Below, in pieces: positions 19,603 to 30,045 of a stretch of DNA of 64,000 nucleotides; the stretch's first letter is position 1, and each line of letters opens with the position of its first letter. The stretch covers positions 2,985,550 to 3,049,549 of the forward strand of contig CM064539.1 of the NCBI GenBank assembly GCA_032716605.1, read 5' to 3'. The translations under genes and the position numbers were made by a program. The stretch is from Paralithodes platypus (lineage: Eukaryota > Arthropoda > Malacostraca > Decapoda > Lithodidae). Under the pieces are notes generated by a model. That model searched no databases. It was not told where the DNA came from and saw nothing but the letters and a program-made list of their open reading frames with translations.

Positions 19603-20290
19603 TATTCTTCATTCACTTGCTTATCTATTTCTGGCTTTATCCTTATTGTCAAGAATTTATTTTTATGTATTATTCTACTTATCCCATTTTTGTATATATA
19701 TATAACTCTTTTCTGTGTATACATATTATTATTTTGCTGAAATTCATTTGCGTATTTCCGTATTGCACACACAAACACACACACACACACTCTCTCTCTC
19801 TCGCAATGTATTTTTTCTTCCTCTTTTTCCATTTGACTAATCTACTGGAATCCTTTGCATGTTTTCAAAGCTTCGCACTCTCTATTCCCTTTAATCGCTC
19901 TCGCTCTCTCTCTCTCTCTGTATGTCTGTCTCACTGTCCCTCTCTCTCTTTTTCTCTGATGTTATATTCCTTTCTTTCACTTTTCTTATATGGAGTTATG
20001 TTATATTTACTAATATTCCATCATGACCACTTCGAATGGGTCTTTAGGTCAAAGTGGGAAGTGTAGCTATGTCAATTTGTCACACACACACACACACACA
20101 CACACTCTCTTACTCCCTTTAAACCCATCTCTCTTCCTCACACAGCATCCGGTTGACCCAATTCCATGATAACTTCCTCTCACTGGAGCAACAACAAATG
20201 TGAGGGTCGAGTTACGAGCAGATATGGATATAAAGTGAGTTACTAAAGCCCTATTCTTTCAAACAAGTTTACCGGAGAATTGTATCGCAG
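19603..20290. other. Unassigned DNA with CA and CT microsatellites
   Basis: (CA)n(CT)n at about 19767-19803, CT-rich DNA at 19890-19960, (CA)n at about 20082-20105. Open frames are low-complexity. Confidence 0.5.
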
Positions 20291-20302
20291 TCTGGAATTG
20301 CT

Positions 20303-20427
20303 TTAAGGGGAGATGGGTTGTTTTTTCTGGTCCCTCTTCTTCCTCGTGTTTAGCCCCATTAATTTTCAGATTTTATGACGTTCGGCTAGTTAGTTTGGCG
20401 ATTTTAAGACCTTTCGCTTCATTTCTG
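20303..20427 (+). mobile_element. Family B2 element, right part lost
   Basis: TTAAGGGGAGATGGG start and GTGTTTAGCCCCATTAATT. It stops inside CATTTCTG. TCTGGAATTGCTTTAA occurs exactly on both sides (20291-20306, 20424-20439). Confidence 0.85.
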
Positions 20428-20435
20428 GAATTGCT

Positions 20436-20650
20436 TTAACCCCTTCTGAACCGGCAACGGATTGTTTACTTTATTATGGCTACTATTACAAGATTTTATT
20501 CAGTTTAAAAAGGTCCTCCAGCCATTACCAAGCTTCGAACTATCTCACTTAACCATTTTTAGTACCACAGATCCTCCTTAAGCTGCACAAAATCTTCTAA
20601 ATATAGCTAGCATAAACTTAAAAAGACGTCGCCGGTACAGAAGGGGTTAA
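20436..20650. mobile_element. Family C MITE
   Basis: TTAACCCCTTCTGAACCGGC to CCGGTACAGAAGGGGTTAA, inserted at the TTAA that ends the 16-bp direct repeat. Confidence 0.92.
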
Positions 20651-20792
20651 GGGGATGGTGGCTATTTTGTTGGTCTATTAATTTACATATCTATTTATTT
20701 TTTAGGTTCCTCGCTAGACTTCCATCAAGCTCAAAAAAAAAAAAAAACCTAGACCCCCCTTCAAGATACATTTGTACATTTTTCGGTAGATT
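20647..20792 (-). mobile_element. Family B2 fragment
   Basis: TTAAGGGGATGGTGGC, an AT-rich stretch, then CTAGACTTCCATCAAGC and ATTTTTCGGTAGA. It ends just before the loop of the second hairpin. Confidence 0.75.
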
Positions 20793-20811
20793 ATAACACA
20801 TTAACACAGCA

Positions 20812-21228
20812 TTAATGACCATGCTGGTAATTTCCTCTTTCTCTTCTATTCTCTCTCTTTTTATCAAGGTTCCTGAAGCTGTCTCTGCCTAACGTCATCT
20901 CTATCCCATAGTCTATACGCTGTAAGTAGGCGAGAACTCATGACCTCTATCCTCTGTAACTCAAAAACGACTAGAGTAATCGAGCTATTATTTTTACCAT
21001 TTGGGAAGAGTTAGTCGTGGAATAGATGTGGAAATTTACAGCCCATTTGCTCTAGCCCCTTTTGAGTTACAGAGGATAGAGGTCATGATATAGGCCCTCA
21101 TCCCTCCCAGTCACATAAATACCCACACACATGAGACAAAGAGAACCGACTGCACCTGGTCAAGTCGGCACACACGCACACACATACACATAACTTACAC
21201 AGAGACAGACACGCACATACATACACAC
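20812..21228. repeat. Segmental duplication, copy 1 (about 0.41 kb)
   Basis: Starts TTAATGACC, contains TGTCTCTGCCTAACGTC, an F element, then AGGCCCTCATCCCTCCCAG and ACCTGGTCAAGT, and ends in CA-rich DNA. Copy 2 is at 21837-22245, in the same orientation. Confidence 0.92.
20912..21093. mobile_element. Family F MITE inside the duplication, right end lost
   Basis: CATAGTCTATACGCTGTAAG start; the right arm breaks after GGTCATGAT. The same break is present in the copy at 21931, so it predates the duplication. Confidence 0.88.
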
Positions 21229-21584
21229 TCTTTCTCTCCCTCTCTCTTTGGCTTGTATCCATTCGGCCCCATTCAGCCTACTGTTTTAAGACGTTTACCC
21301 CCATCCAGGTGTCATTATTTTCCTGGCCAGCGGTATCGAGCCAACATATGTATATTTTTGTTTTGACAGCAAGGTAAAATTGTAAATTTTTCGATAGAAA
21401 AATTTCTCCGGCGAAGCCGGATTTCTCCACACAATGGTGGCTCGCTATCGCTCGCCAGGAAGAACTCGACACCTGGATGGAGATGAACGTCTCAACACAG
21501 TTGGCTGAATGGGACCAAATGGATACAAGCCAGGGAAAGAGAGAAAAGGAGAGAAAGATTAAAAGAGCCGGTGACCCCCCTTAA
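21229..21584 (-). mobile_element. Family A foldback element, left terminus lost
   Basis: Begins at CTTTCTCTCCCTCTCTC, without the TTAAGGGAGCCC end, and finishes GTGACCCCCCTTAA. Core CCGGCGAAGCCGG is present. Confidence 0.9.
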
Positions 21585-21621
21585 CAAGTAGTCTCAATTC
21601 TGACCTAAATATCTTACCAGC

Positions 21622-21840
21622 CTTTAGCCTGTATCACACGAGAGCTTTTATAGTCAACATTCGATAATCAAACAAATTCTGGCAACATTTCTGGAATAAT
21701 TTCCACTGGTATCGGAAACTAGACTGGTGATAGATTAGCTTAGGTGACAGAAATATTATAAATATTGACCTCATAAGCTGCCAGACCAGTGTTGAGCAAA
21801 ACATTTAAGCGAAAAAGCGCTCGTGTGATACCGGCTTTAA
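21622..21840. mobile_element. Family D MITE, full length
   Basis: AGCCTGTATCACACGAGAGC and GCGCTCGTGTGATACCGGC form the termini. Inside are GGTATCGGAAACTAGACTGG and GCTGCCAGACCAGTGTTGA. Confidence 0.88.
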
Positions 21841-22245
21841 TGACCGTGCCTGTAACTTCCTCCTTCTCTTCTATTATCTTTCTTTATAAAATTCCCTGAA
21901 GTTGTCTCTGCCTAACGTCTGCTCTATCCTATAGTCTATTCGCTGTAAGTAGGCGAGAAATCATGACCTCTATCCTCCGTAACTCAAAAACGACTAGAGT
22001 AATCGAGGTACTATTTCTACCATTTGGGAAGAGTCAGTCAAGGAATAGATGTGGAGAGTTACAGCCCATTTGTTCTAGCCCTTTTTGAGTTACAGAGGAT
22101 AGAGGTCATGATATAGGCCCTCATCCCTCCCAGTCACATAAATACCCACACACATGAGACAAAGAGAGCCGACAGCACCTGGTCAAGTTGGCACACACGC
22201 ACACATAACTTACACAGAGACTCGCACACACACACACACACACAA
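21837..22245. repeat. Segmental duplication, copy 2
   Basis: Second copy of 20812-21228, also starting at a TTAA, with substitutions and small indels. Between the copies lie an A and a D element. Confidence 0.92.
21931..22112. mobile_element. Family F MITE inside the second copy
   Basis: TATAGTCTATTCGCTGTAAG start and the same truncated right arm as 20912-21093. Confidence 0.88.
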
Positions 22246-22257
22246 GCACTCATCTTT

Positions 22258-22417
22258 TGCGAGTCTTTGTTATTATATTCTAGATATATTTAGACGATTT
22301 TGTGCAGTTTAAGAACGATCTGTGGTAGTAAAAAGTGTTAAGTGAGATAGTTCGAAGCCTATTAATTGTTAGTAGCTAGAATAAATTTACAAAGACGTCG
22401 CCGGTACGGAAGGGGTT
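22258..22417. mobile_element. Family C MITE, shortened
   Basis: Left terminus and part of the right arm are missing. GACGATTTTGTGCAGTTTAA and CGCCGGTACGGAAGGGGTTA remain. Confidence 0.78.
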
Positions 22418-22445
22418 AGGAGTGATATTCCCCAGTGGCAGTAGG

Positions 22446-22660
22446 TACGGTCGCGCTAATAAGTCATGTCACAGCTGTCATTACGTTTGGCTCACTCTGT
22501 GCTGTATTACTGTCTGTCAGATGTTGAATAGGGTGGGTAAGTGTAGGAACATGTTTGTATATTTCACTCGATATGAAGAAATGGAGCTTAGATATTGCTG
22601 ATGCCAATTATTGATCAAAACATTATTGGTGCCGAGACATCACTTATTAGCGCGACTGTA
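22446..22660 (+). mobile_element. Family K MITE, short form (215 bp)
   Basis: Terminal inverted repeats TACGGTCGCGCTAATAAGT and ACTTATTAGCGCGACTGTA, about 25 bp including the next bases, in a TA context as for Tc1/mariner elements. It contains one copy of the 117-bp block that is tripled at 46716. Confidence 0.9.
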
Positions 22661-22869
22661 CCACACATTCCTCTCTCTCCCCTTTCTCCATATACAGGGG
22701 GATCCGATTTTCAGTCGTCTGGCACTCTTCCCTTTTCCCATATCTCATGCTAATCTACACATTTTCCGGACCCATTCAATCACTACCTCATCTCCATACT
22801 TCCGCATCTCGCCACACTCTCCATCATTCTATTCATAACGTTATGCCCATATTCACCCTCTTCAAAGCC
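22661..22869. other. Unassigned pyrimidine-rich DNA
   Basis: No gene seen. Confidence 0.4.
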
Positions 22870-23083
22870 TAAAGCCGGTATCACACGAGCCGCTTTTCGA
22901 TTTTTTTTTTACGAGCAATTATGGTCTGGAAGCTTCAAAAATTACACTTTAACAGAATTCAGCCGCCTAACATCTACCTTCACTCTAGTTACCAATACCA
23001 GTGCGAAAATGTGCTGAAATAATATGAGAAAAACTTGCTCATGGAAAATTGACGGAAAAAGCGCTCGTGTGACAGCGGCTTTA
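22870..23083. mobile_element. Family D MITE
   Basis: TAAAGCCGGTATCACACGAG and AAAGCGCTCGTGTGACAGCG are inverted termini. Middle diverged. Confidence 0.85.
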
Positions 23084-23560
23084 CTTATTTTTCTCTCTCT
23101 CTCCATCCCCATCCAATTATTCTTGCATCGCTTTCATTCTCTGCATTCAACAATCCATGGAAGTGTTCTTTCTATCTCACGACTTTCTCCTGCATATAAA
23201 TATTAAAGGTAATATAGACAGATATGGATGATACAGTAAATCGATTGATAGATAGATAAGCAGCCAGATAGATAGATCGATAGATAGAGATGGATAGATA
23301 GATCGATAGCTAGATAGATAGATAGATAGATAGAAAAGGAGCCAGCTAGATAGATACTGAGGAGGCACCACACACAGCCGGTCTCTCCCAAAAGTTTTCT
23401 AGTTTTTCCTCGGCTCTCCTCTGGCCTTCCCACCTCTCCCATCTGTCTTCATAACACTACAAGTCCTCTCTTTTATCATATATCTCCCCTACACCATACC
23501 GTCCCCATACTATGGGGATGAGTCCCATTTCTCCCTCACTTCCCTATACTTCCCCTAGTT
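23084..23560. repeat. Low-complexity DNA with (GATA)n
   Basis: (GATA)n with AGCC interruptions at about 23215-23355, and CT-rich DNA on both sides. Frames rich in S, I and Y are repeat translations. Confidence 0.75.
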
Positions 23561-24350
23561 TTTTCCTTTCTCCCTTATTCTTTCCTTACCTCCTTTATTC
23601 TTTCCCTACCTTCTCTAGTCTTTATCTACCTTATTTAAGCCTTTCTTACCTTCTCTAAGCTTTCCCTATCTTGTTGTTGGATGAAAAACGCCATCTGAGG
23701 AGGAGCACTTTATTGACAACGTTTCGCAGATAGCTTCTTCAGGTCGATCTTCTCTAGTCTTGTTCTAATGTGTCTAGTCTTTTTCTAATTTCTCCAGTCT
23801 TTCGCTATCTTCTCTAGTCTTTTTCTAATTTCTCGTCTTTCCCTATCTTATTTATTTAGTCTTCCCTTACCTTCTCCAGTCTTTCCCTACCTTCTCCAGT
23901 CTTTCCCTACCTTCTCCAGTCTTTCCCTACCTTCTCCAGTCTTTCCCTATCTCCTCTAGTCTTTCCCTACCTTCTCCAGTCTTTCTCTACCTTCTCCAGT
24001 CTTTCTCTACCTTCTCCAGTCTTTCCCTACCTTCTCCAGTCTTTCCCTACCTTCTCCAGTATTTCCCTATCTCCTCTAGTCTTTCCCTACCTTCTCCAGT
24101 CCTTCCCTACCTTCTCCAGTCTTTCCCTACCTTCTCCAGTCTTTCCCTACCTTCTCCAGTCTTTCCCTACCTTCTCCAGTCTTTCCCTACCTTCCCCAGT
24201 CTTTCCTTACCTTCTCCAGTCTTTCCCTACCTTCTCCAGTCCTTCCCTACCTTCTCCAGTCTTTCCCTACCTTCTCAAGTCTTTCCCTACCTTCTCCAGT
24301 CTTTCCCTACCTTCCCCAGTCTTTCCCTACTCTCTCTAGTCTTCCCTATT
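23560..24350. repeat. 20-bp minisatellite, about 30-35 units
   Basis: Unit CTTTCCCTACCTTCTCCAGT. Units are irregular before 23870 and very regular from 23870 to 24330, interrupted by the retroelement fragment near 23700. Confidence 0.95.
23676..23750 (-). mobile_element. Retroelement 3' end with CTGAAGA...GAAA motif, fragment
   Basis: Minus strand: CCTGAAGAAGCTATCTGCGA, AAACGTTGTCAATAAAGTGC. It interrupts the CT-rich array. The CTGAnGA and GAAA words are those of a hammerhead ribozyme core, but stem II would be only two pairs. Compare 39778 and 41848. Confidence 0.5.
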
Positions 24351-24672
24351 TTCTATCCCCCTCCCTTAGCGTCACTCTTCCACCTCCTGACTTTCTCTTT
24401 CTCCCACAATTTCCTCCAACATCCTTTAGTCTCCCCTTCTATCCCTGTTCTCGCCTCCCCGTATCATATTCTCACCGCAGACGCCCCAGATTCCCCTCAT
24501 TTTCCATCACCGGATCTCTCTCTCTCTCTCTCGTCCCTCCTCAAGCCAGATCTGGCCTCTTTAGCCCTGTACAATGTTTTATCTCAACAACTTTTTCCAC
24601 TTCTCATCGTTTCTTTATTTTCACCTGTTGTGTTTGTTCCTCTCCTTCTGCACACATTTTGTAATATCCTTT
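24351..24672. other. Unassigned pyrimidine-rich DNA
   Basis: C and T rich, with (CT)n near 24514. No gene. Confidence 0.45.
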
Positions 24673-25005
24673 TTAAGGGGAGGTTTTTAGTTTGTTTCCT
24701 ACTCCTTCAGCAATCTTAAAATTTCACCCCCTTGACCCCTTTCAAGATAAATTTGTACATTTTTCGGTAGAAAAATGTCCCGGCCTAAGGCCGGTTACTC
24801 TTAAATTACAGGCTCGCTATCGCTCGCCAGGATAAAATCGACACCTAAATGGCACGAAAGGTCTTAAATTTGACAGAATGGGGCGGAATTTCTTAAAATC
24901 ACCAAACTAATGGGGCAAACGTCTTAAAATCTCAAAAGCAATGGGGCTAGACATGAGGGAGAAAGGGGCCAAGAAAAAAGTCCCTCAAGTGGAATTCTCC
25001 CCTTA
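24673..25005 (-). mobile_element. Family B element, full length
   Basis: TTAAGGGGAGGTTTTTAG to GGAATTCTCCCCTTA. Hairpins CCGGCCTAAGGCCGG and CATTTTTCGGTAGAAAAATG. Confidence 0.93.
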
Positions 25006-25132
25006 TGCTATCTATCTAGCAATCCCATAGTATGTATTCCTCCAATTATCCTATCCTATAAATATTTCACTGGGTTATAATATTCATAAACCAAGCTTTT
25101 TCTTACGCTACTATGTCTATCTATCTATCTAT

Positions 25133-25324
25133 CTATTGCCTGACGCCGTGATCCCCGAAGGGGTGGCCACGAACGAACCGCCCCCATGCACCTCTGTCCC
25201 CAGTCAGTCGACGCCCCTCCCCCCAACCAGCACCGCCTTCGTTCATGTAGTTCCTCACTCCATCCTTCCACCTCATATTCGGTCTACCTCTCCCCCTCTG
25301 TCCCTCCCCCTCGCTCTCGTACAC
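25133..25324 (-). pseudogene. LINE C-terminal fragment J (GRPxxRW type)
   Basis: 63-codon frame with RGRGRPNMRWKDGVRNYMNE, then DRGAWGRFVRGHPF and a stop. GRPKxRWxDxV followed by DRxxWRxLV is the usual end of RTE- and R2-like LINE proteins and related reverse transcriptases. No catalytic part is present. A shorter copy of the last 50 bp is at 58663. The CCCCGAAGGGG palindrome near the stop is conserved, with one change, in both. Confidence 0.7.
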
Positions 25325-25360
25325 CCTCTTACTATGTCTATTCCATCAATGTTAAACTAT

Positions 25361-25440
25361 TTATATTTAGATAACAATATGTATTTTAGATAACAATATG
25401 TATTTTAGATAACAATATGTATTTTAGATAACAATATTTC
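25361..25440. repeat. 22-bp tandem repeat, about 3.5 units
   Basis: Unit ATGTATTTTAGATAACAAT plus AT. Confidence 0.93.
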
Positions 25441-25675
25441 ATCGTATTAAACTGTACTGTAAATTGTATCTAGCAAATTAAATTATTGGATCTCTCCCCC
25501 TTCCACATCAGTAATTTTCTCTCTCTTATATCCTACGTTTAACCATATATTTTCCATTATTGTATATTTAAACTATTTCTTCCCTTCATAAACAATCTCT
25601 CTCTCTCTCTCTTCCAACAGTGGGGGGGATATATATATACCATTCATTATTTATATCGACACCCGATGGGATAAC
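25441..25675. other. Unassigned AT/CT-rich DNA
   Basis: No gene seen. Confidence 0.4.
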
Positions 25676-25984
25676 GTACTGTATATATTGTCTTTGATGA
25701 TCGTCGTTTCTGGCTCCACGGAATTTGACCACTTGCGAGTTTCGCTCTATGAGGAGATTTGGAGCCGTGAACATCGATATTAAAGAGAAATGCAATAATA
25801 ATGTGGGTTTATGATGAATACAAAGTGTGCTAAATTGGTTTTTATGAATAAATAAATGCACCACAACCAAATTTTAGCTGGTAATTCTGCTAAATATCGA
25901 TGTCAACAGCTCCAACTTCCTTATAGAACGAAACTCACAAGTGGCCAATTTAGCTACTTTCCCACTAGATACTGTACATTGAAA
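25676..25984. repeat. Foldback sequence N (single copy here)
   Basis: Left arm 25721-25783 (GACCACTTGCGAGTTTCGCT, GAACATCGATATT) is matched in inverted orientation by 25890-25953 (AAATATCGATGTC, ACGAAACTCACAAGTGGCC), with a loop of about 105 bp. It resembles an old MITE. Other copies would have to be outside the window. Confidence 0.8.
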
Positions 25985-26033
25985 TTACTCAATTTGCTTA
26001 GTACTTCGCTATCACTGATGGTGAAATTTCCTA

Positions 26034-26038
<5 letters not shown>

Positions 26039-26100
<62 letters not shown>
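26039..26100. repeat. (GA)n microsatellite
   Basis: About 31 GA dinucleotides. Confidence 0.97.
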
Positions 26101-26101
<1 letters not shown>

Positions 26102-26196
26102 ATAAGATTACTGTGGTATGTGGTAGGGAGGTTAGCGTGCCTGTGGGAGGAAGGGGAGGGGGAGCATGGCAGTCATCTTTTATATTTGTTTGTTTT

Positions 26197-26785
26197 TCTA
26201 TGTGAGAGGGAGACAAAAGGCAGAACTTCCTGTAGCGAGTGCCTCCCACAGAGTTGAAAGAGTGACAGGGCCAAAATCAAGGGACGTTCGAGCCAAAATG
26301 CCTGGACACACAGAGTTTGAAGCAATTTAAGTCATAGGAAGAGGGAAAGTGAGTTCCAGAGCTAAGCAGTTGAATAGAAGAAAGTCTGAGAATAGTGTTT
26401 CACTCTTGGGTTGGAGAGTTTCACAGAGTAGGGGTGGGATTGTGTTGCAAGACGGGTAATACGTACCACTTAGAGGAGGTGGTATACACTGGGAAACCTC
26501 TGAGCAACTTTGATTATTGTAGTAGTGATAGAATAGCGAGAGAGATGCAACATTGCGGCGAAGAGAGAGAGATTGCAGAGAGTTGGTGAGTGGACGGAAG
26601 TTAATGATACGAAAGGCTTTCCTTTCTCCTTTGTCTAGGAGTGCGGTGTGAGAGGATCCTCCCTACACATGTGAACAATACTCAATACAAGGACGCACTG
26701 TGCCCCTGTGCAGATCCAGAAGCTGCACAGGGGTAAAGAACCCCTTGAGGCGGTTGAGCACACCCAGCTTCTGGGAGGCTGCTTT
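26197..26785 (-). mobile_element. LINE G 3' end, copy 2
   Basis: Matches 15.4-15.99 kb, from the 3' UTR (GCCTTTTGTCTCCCTC on the minus strand) up to the QKLGVLNRL region. Contains several frame breaks and a deletion of about 20 bp in the ELWNSLPE segment. Confidence 0.92.
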
Positions 26786-26896
26786 CAGTTAATTTAAGAA
26801 AAACCTGTCAGAGCTAGAGGGCTAATTATTTAAGATATTATTTAACTCGCTGATTCATAGAGATCCTAAGCTTGGTACAATAATTTGGCAGTCGCA

Positions 26897-27100
26897 TTAA
26901 CCCCGGTGTCGTCCTTTTAACTTTATCCTGGCTACTATTAGACGATGTTACTCAATTTGAAAAGGGTCTCTAGAAACTAACAGGCTCCGAACTATCTCAC
27001 TTAACCCTTTGTACTACCACAGATCCTTCTTAAACTGCATATAATCGTCTAAATATAGGTGGAATATAATTACAAAGACGTCGCCGGTACAGTAGGGGTT
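26897..27100. mobile_element. Family C MITE
   Basis: TTAACCCCGGTGTCGTCC to CGCCGGTACAGTAGGGGTT. Right TTAA is lost where B begins. Confidence 0.86.
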
Positions 27101-27404
27101 TTCACTAGACTTCCGTCAACCTTAAAATTACACCCCCTGGAGTCCCTTTCTAGATAAATTGGTAAATTTTTCGGTAAAAAAATGTCCCGGCTAAAGGCCG
27201 GTTCCTCTTAAATTACAGGCTCGCTATCGCTCGCCAGGATAAAATCGACACCTCAATGTCACGAAAGGTCTTAATATGGGGTGAAAGTTCTTAAAATCGT
27301 TAAACTAATGGGGCAAACATTTTATAATATCAAAAGCAATGGGGCTAAACATGAGGGAAAATGGGGTCAAGAAAAAAATCCCTCAAGTGGATATCTCCCC
27401 TTAA
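27101..27404 (-). mobile_element. Family B element between two C elements
   Basis: Left terminus lost (starts CACTAGACTTCCGTCAACC), right end GATATCTCCCCTTAA shared with the next C. The hairpin sequence is CCGGCTAAAGGCCGG. Confidence 0.9.
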
Positions 27405-27613
27405 CCCGTTGAGTACCAGCGACGTGTTATATTTTAATCTAGCTATATTTAAGCGATATTTTGCAGCTTAGGAAGGATCTGTGGTATTTAAAAGGGTTGC
27501 TCGAGATAGTTTGAAGCCCTATTAGTGCTAGAGGTCCTTCTTAAGCTGAGTAAAATCGTCTAATAGTTGCCAGAATATAATGCAAAATACGTCGCCGCTA
27601 CAGTAGGGATTAA
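27401..27613. mobile_element. Family C MITE
   Basis: TTAACCCGTTGAGTACCAGC to CGCCGCTACAGTAGGGATTAA. Confidence 0.91.
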
Positions 27614-27711
27614 TAAAGTGAATAAGTCGTTGTGTTATTGAAGTAGTTGAAGAGAATCACGCCATCTCCTCCTAACCCTCTTGTATAACCATCCGACAAC
27701 TGACCTTGATG

Positions 27712-27795
27712 TTAACCCATTCAGTACCAGGGACTTCATTTTGATCAGATTTGGGCATACATTATACGATTTTATTCAGCTTAGGAAGGTATATA
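27712..27795. mobile_element. Family C MITE, left part only
   Basis: TTAACCCATTCAGTACCAGG to GATTTTATTCAGCTTAGGAA, then a microsatellite replaces the rest. Confidence 0.82.
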
Positions 27796-27796
27796 C

Positions 27797-27801
27797 TCTC
27801 A

Positions 27802-27863
<62 letters not shown>
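27797..27863. repeat. (CT)n(AT)n microsatellite
   Basis: About 18 bp CT followed by about 48 bp AT. Confidence 0.95.
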
Positions 27864-27867
<4 letters not shown>

Positions 27868-27872
27868 CAACA

Positions 27873-28547
27873 CAATAATTTGTGGAGTTTTCTGGGTTTG
27901 GAGATATTAATTCACATACACCACACACAGACAGAGTAGTTCGGATTGCAGGGCAAGTGAGTGGGGGAGGATGAGAAGGGGTAGGTGGTGTGGGGATTGG
28001 TATTGGTGATGGCGAGGGCCTAGCTATGGTGTGTGAGGGAGTCCTGGGGGACTCCGAGGAGTCGGGTTGCTTGAACTCCTCGTCCTCCATGACCCTCTTG
28101 GTCACTGCGGTCCCCTTCATAGTGTGGGGCTTCAAGGTCCTTTTCCTGCACTGACCAGTCCTCAGCCCTGAATGGCACAGCCTACACCCTCTTCCCCCTG
28201 ATGTTTGAGTCAGGGTCCCTGGGCTCCCCAGAAGAGTTCGGGTACATTTCCTCCTCCACTCTTCCCCTATAGGTTAGGGTTGTCTATGGTGATAGCTGTC
28301 CCCCTGGTATCTGAAAGGGGTGTGGTCCCTCTGTAATAAGGGTGTCTCTGGTGATAGCTGTCCCCCCTGGTATCTAAAAGGGGTATGGTCCCCAAGTAGT
28401 AGGGGTGTCTCTGGTGATAGCTGTCCCCCTAGTATCTGAAAGGGGTGTGTCCCCCTGTAATAGGGGTGTCTCTGGTGATAGCTGTCTCCCTGGTCTCTGA
28501 AAGGGGTGTTTCCGGGTGGATGGGACTCGATAGCCTTGGCGGGCAAC
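27873..28547. repeat. Paralogous segment P, copy 1
   Basis: AATAATTTGTGGAGTTTTCT to the end of a 61-bp minisatellite. Nearly identical to 62955-64000 except for one 95-bp insertion there. Contains GGCTTCAAGGTCCTTTTCC and GGGTCCCTGGGCTCCCC. Short frames on either strand are not convincing as genes. Complex sequence of this kind could be an exon or an unknown element. Confidence 0.9.
28288..28512. repeat. 61-63-bp minisatellite, about 4 units
   Basis: Unit with GGTGATAGCTGTCCCCCTGG and CTGAAAGGGGTGT. Part of segment P. The homologous array at 63455 has at least nine units. Confidence 0.95.
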
Positions 28548-28629
28548 CTATCTAGGGGAAAAAAAAACTACACAAATTACCGATGGGCGACATGCTAATC
28601 GGTGCCACTTGCAGGTGGCGATTTTTATA

Positions 28630-28671
<42 letters not shown>

Positions 28672-28903
28672 TGTGTAAACACATACACATATCTTAGGCT
28701 TTTTATGAAATATTGAACGGAGCCCGAGTCTCGTACTATCTTGCTACCTACATCTATCTGTTTTAGTGTTATTTGTCTGTCAATTACATTAGGGTCTGAG
28801 TGAAATACGAACCCTGGCAGGCTATAACGTTGACAGTAAAACCACATCGGCAGAATATAAGAAAAGGCCTGAGTTTTCTACCAATATTCATCCGAACCTC
28901 GAC
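28548..28903. other. Unassigned DNA with (TA)n
   Basis: (TA)n at 28636-28666. No gene or shared repeat seen. Confidence 0.45.
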
Positions 28904-29116
28904 TATAGTATATTCGCTGTAAGTAGGCGAAATATCATAATCTCTATCCTCTCTAACTCAAAAAGGGCTAGAGCAAATTGGCTGTATAGTTCCACATCTA
29001 TTCCTTGACGGACTTTTCCCAAATGGTAGACATATTAGCTCGATTCATCTAGTCGTTTTTGAGTTACAGAGGTTAGAGGTCATGATTTCTCGCCTACATA
29101 CAGGGAATAGACTATA
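28904..29116. mobile_element. Family F MITE, inverted copy
   Basis: TATAGTATATTCGCTGTAAG to CAGGGAATAGACTATA, with CCAAATGGTAGACATATTAG in the middle (inverse of copy 1). Confidence 0.92.
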
Positions 29117-29161
29117 GTGAGGGTGGCAGCCTCTATCATCGTATTTGCGAGTGCCCAATGT

Positions 29162-29199
<38 letters not shown>

Positions 29200-29339
29200 C
29201 GGTAATTATATTATTTTCTGGGTGAAAAACTAATTCCAGTAAAATTAACTAAATTCCGTAGCGAATGCATAACAAAAAAAATGATACTTTAGTTAGAAAT
29301 CAAAGAAAACTGGAGAGAGTAAAATAGAGACCAATTGCT
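29117..29339. other. Unassigned AT-rich DNA with (AT)n
   Basis: (AT)n at 29165-29194. Confidence 0.5.
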
Positions 29340-29715
29340 TTAAGGGGGGTGACCTGCTTTTTTGTATTTCTCTCTTTCTCTGGCTTGTATCCATTCGGCC
29401 CCATTTAGCCAACTATTTTAAGACGTTTATCCCCATCTACAGTAGGTGTCGATTTCTTCCTGGAGAGCGATAGCGAGCCACCATTATATGAAGAAATCCG
29501 GCTTCGCCGGAGAAATTTTTCTATCAAAAAATGTACAAATTTAGCCTGCTGTCAAAATATTTTTAAAAATATGCTGGCTCGCTACCGCTCACCAGTAAAA
29601 TGTTGACACCTGGATGGGGATAAACGTCTTAAAACAGTAGGCTGAATGGGGCCGAATGAATACAAGCCAGAGAAAGAGAGAAAAGGAGATAAAAAAAGCG
29701 GGTCACCCCCCTTAA
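29340..29715 (+). mobile_element. Family A foldback element, full length
   Basis: TTAAGGGGGGTGACCTGC to GGGTCACCCCCCTTAA, with termini perfectly inverted for about 14 bp. Core CCGGCTTCGCCGG and TTTTTCTATCAAAAAATG. Confidence 0.95.
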
Positions 29716-29864
29716 TTCCTAGACATGTAAATTAACCATACAATGAGTGAGTAAACGAACTATACTTTCATTGCATTACGAAACACAATATATATTATAC
29801 AAAATTATAATTCAATGAGTGAACATTATCAATGGTATTGCTGTTATGGAGGCCACCAATTTAG
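29716..29864. other. Unassigned AT-rich DNA
   Basis: No feature seen. Confidence 0.4.
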
Positions 29865-30045
29865 TTAACCCCTTCAGCACCATGACGTCTGTTTACCTTT
29901 GATTCTGGCTAAAACTAGACGATTTTGTGCAGTTAAAGAAGGACCTATATGACTAAGAGGGTGTGTATTATGATCGTCTTTACCCATTTGAGTCGTACAG
30001 GTAGATTGCAAACTAAAGAAAATCGTCTAATGGTAAGTAGAATAT
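29865..30045. mobile_element. Family C MITE, right end replaced by a SINE
   Basis: TTAACCCCTTCAGCACCATG to GAAAATCGTCTAATGGTAAG, then the poly-T tail of the SINE. Confidence 0.82.

Noticed and set aside
25586..25870. 94-codon minus frame
   Set aside because: Lies on an arm of foldback N and a CT microsatellite, with no recognisable domain.
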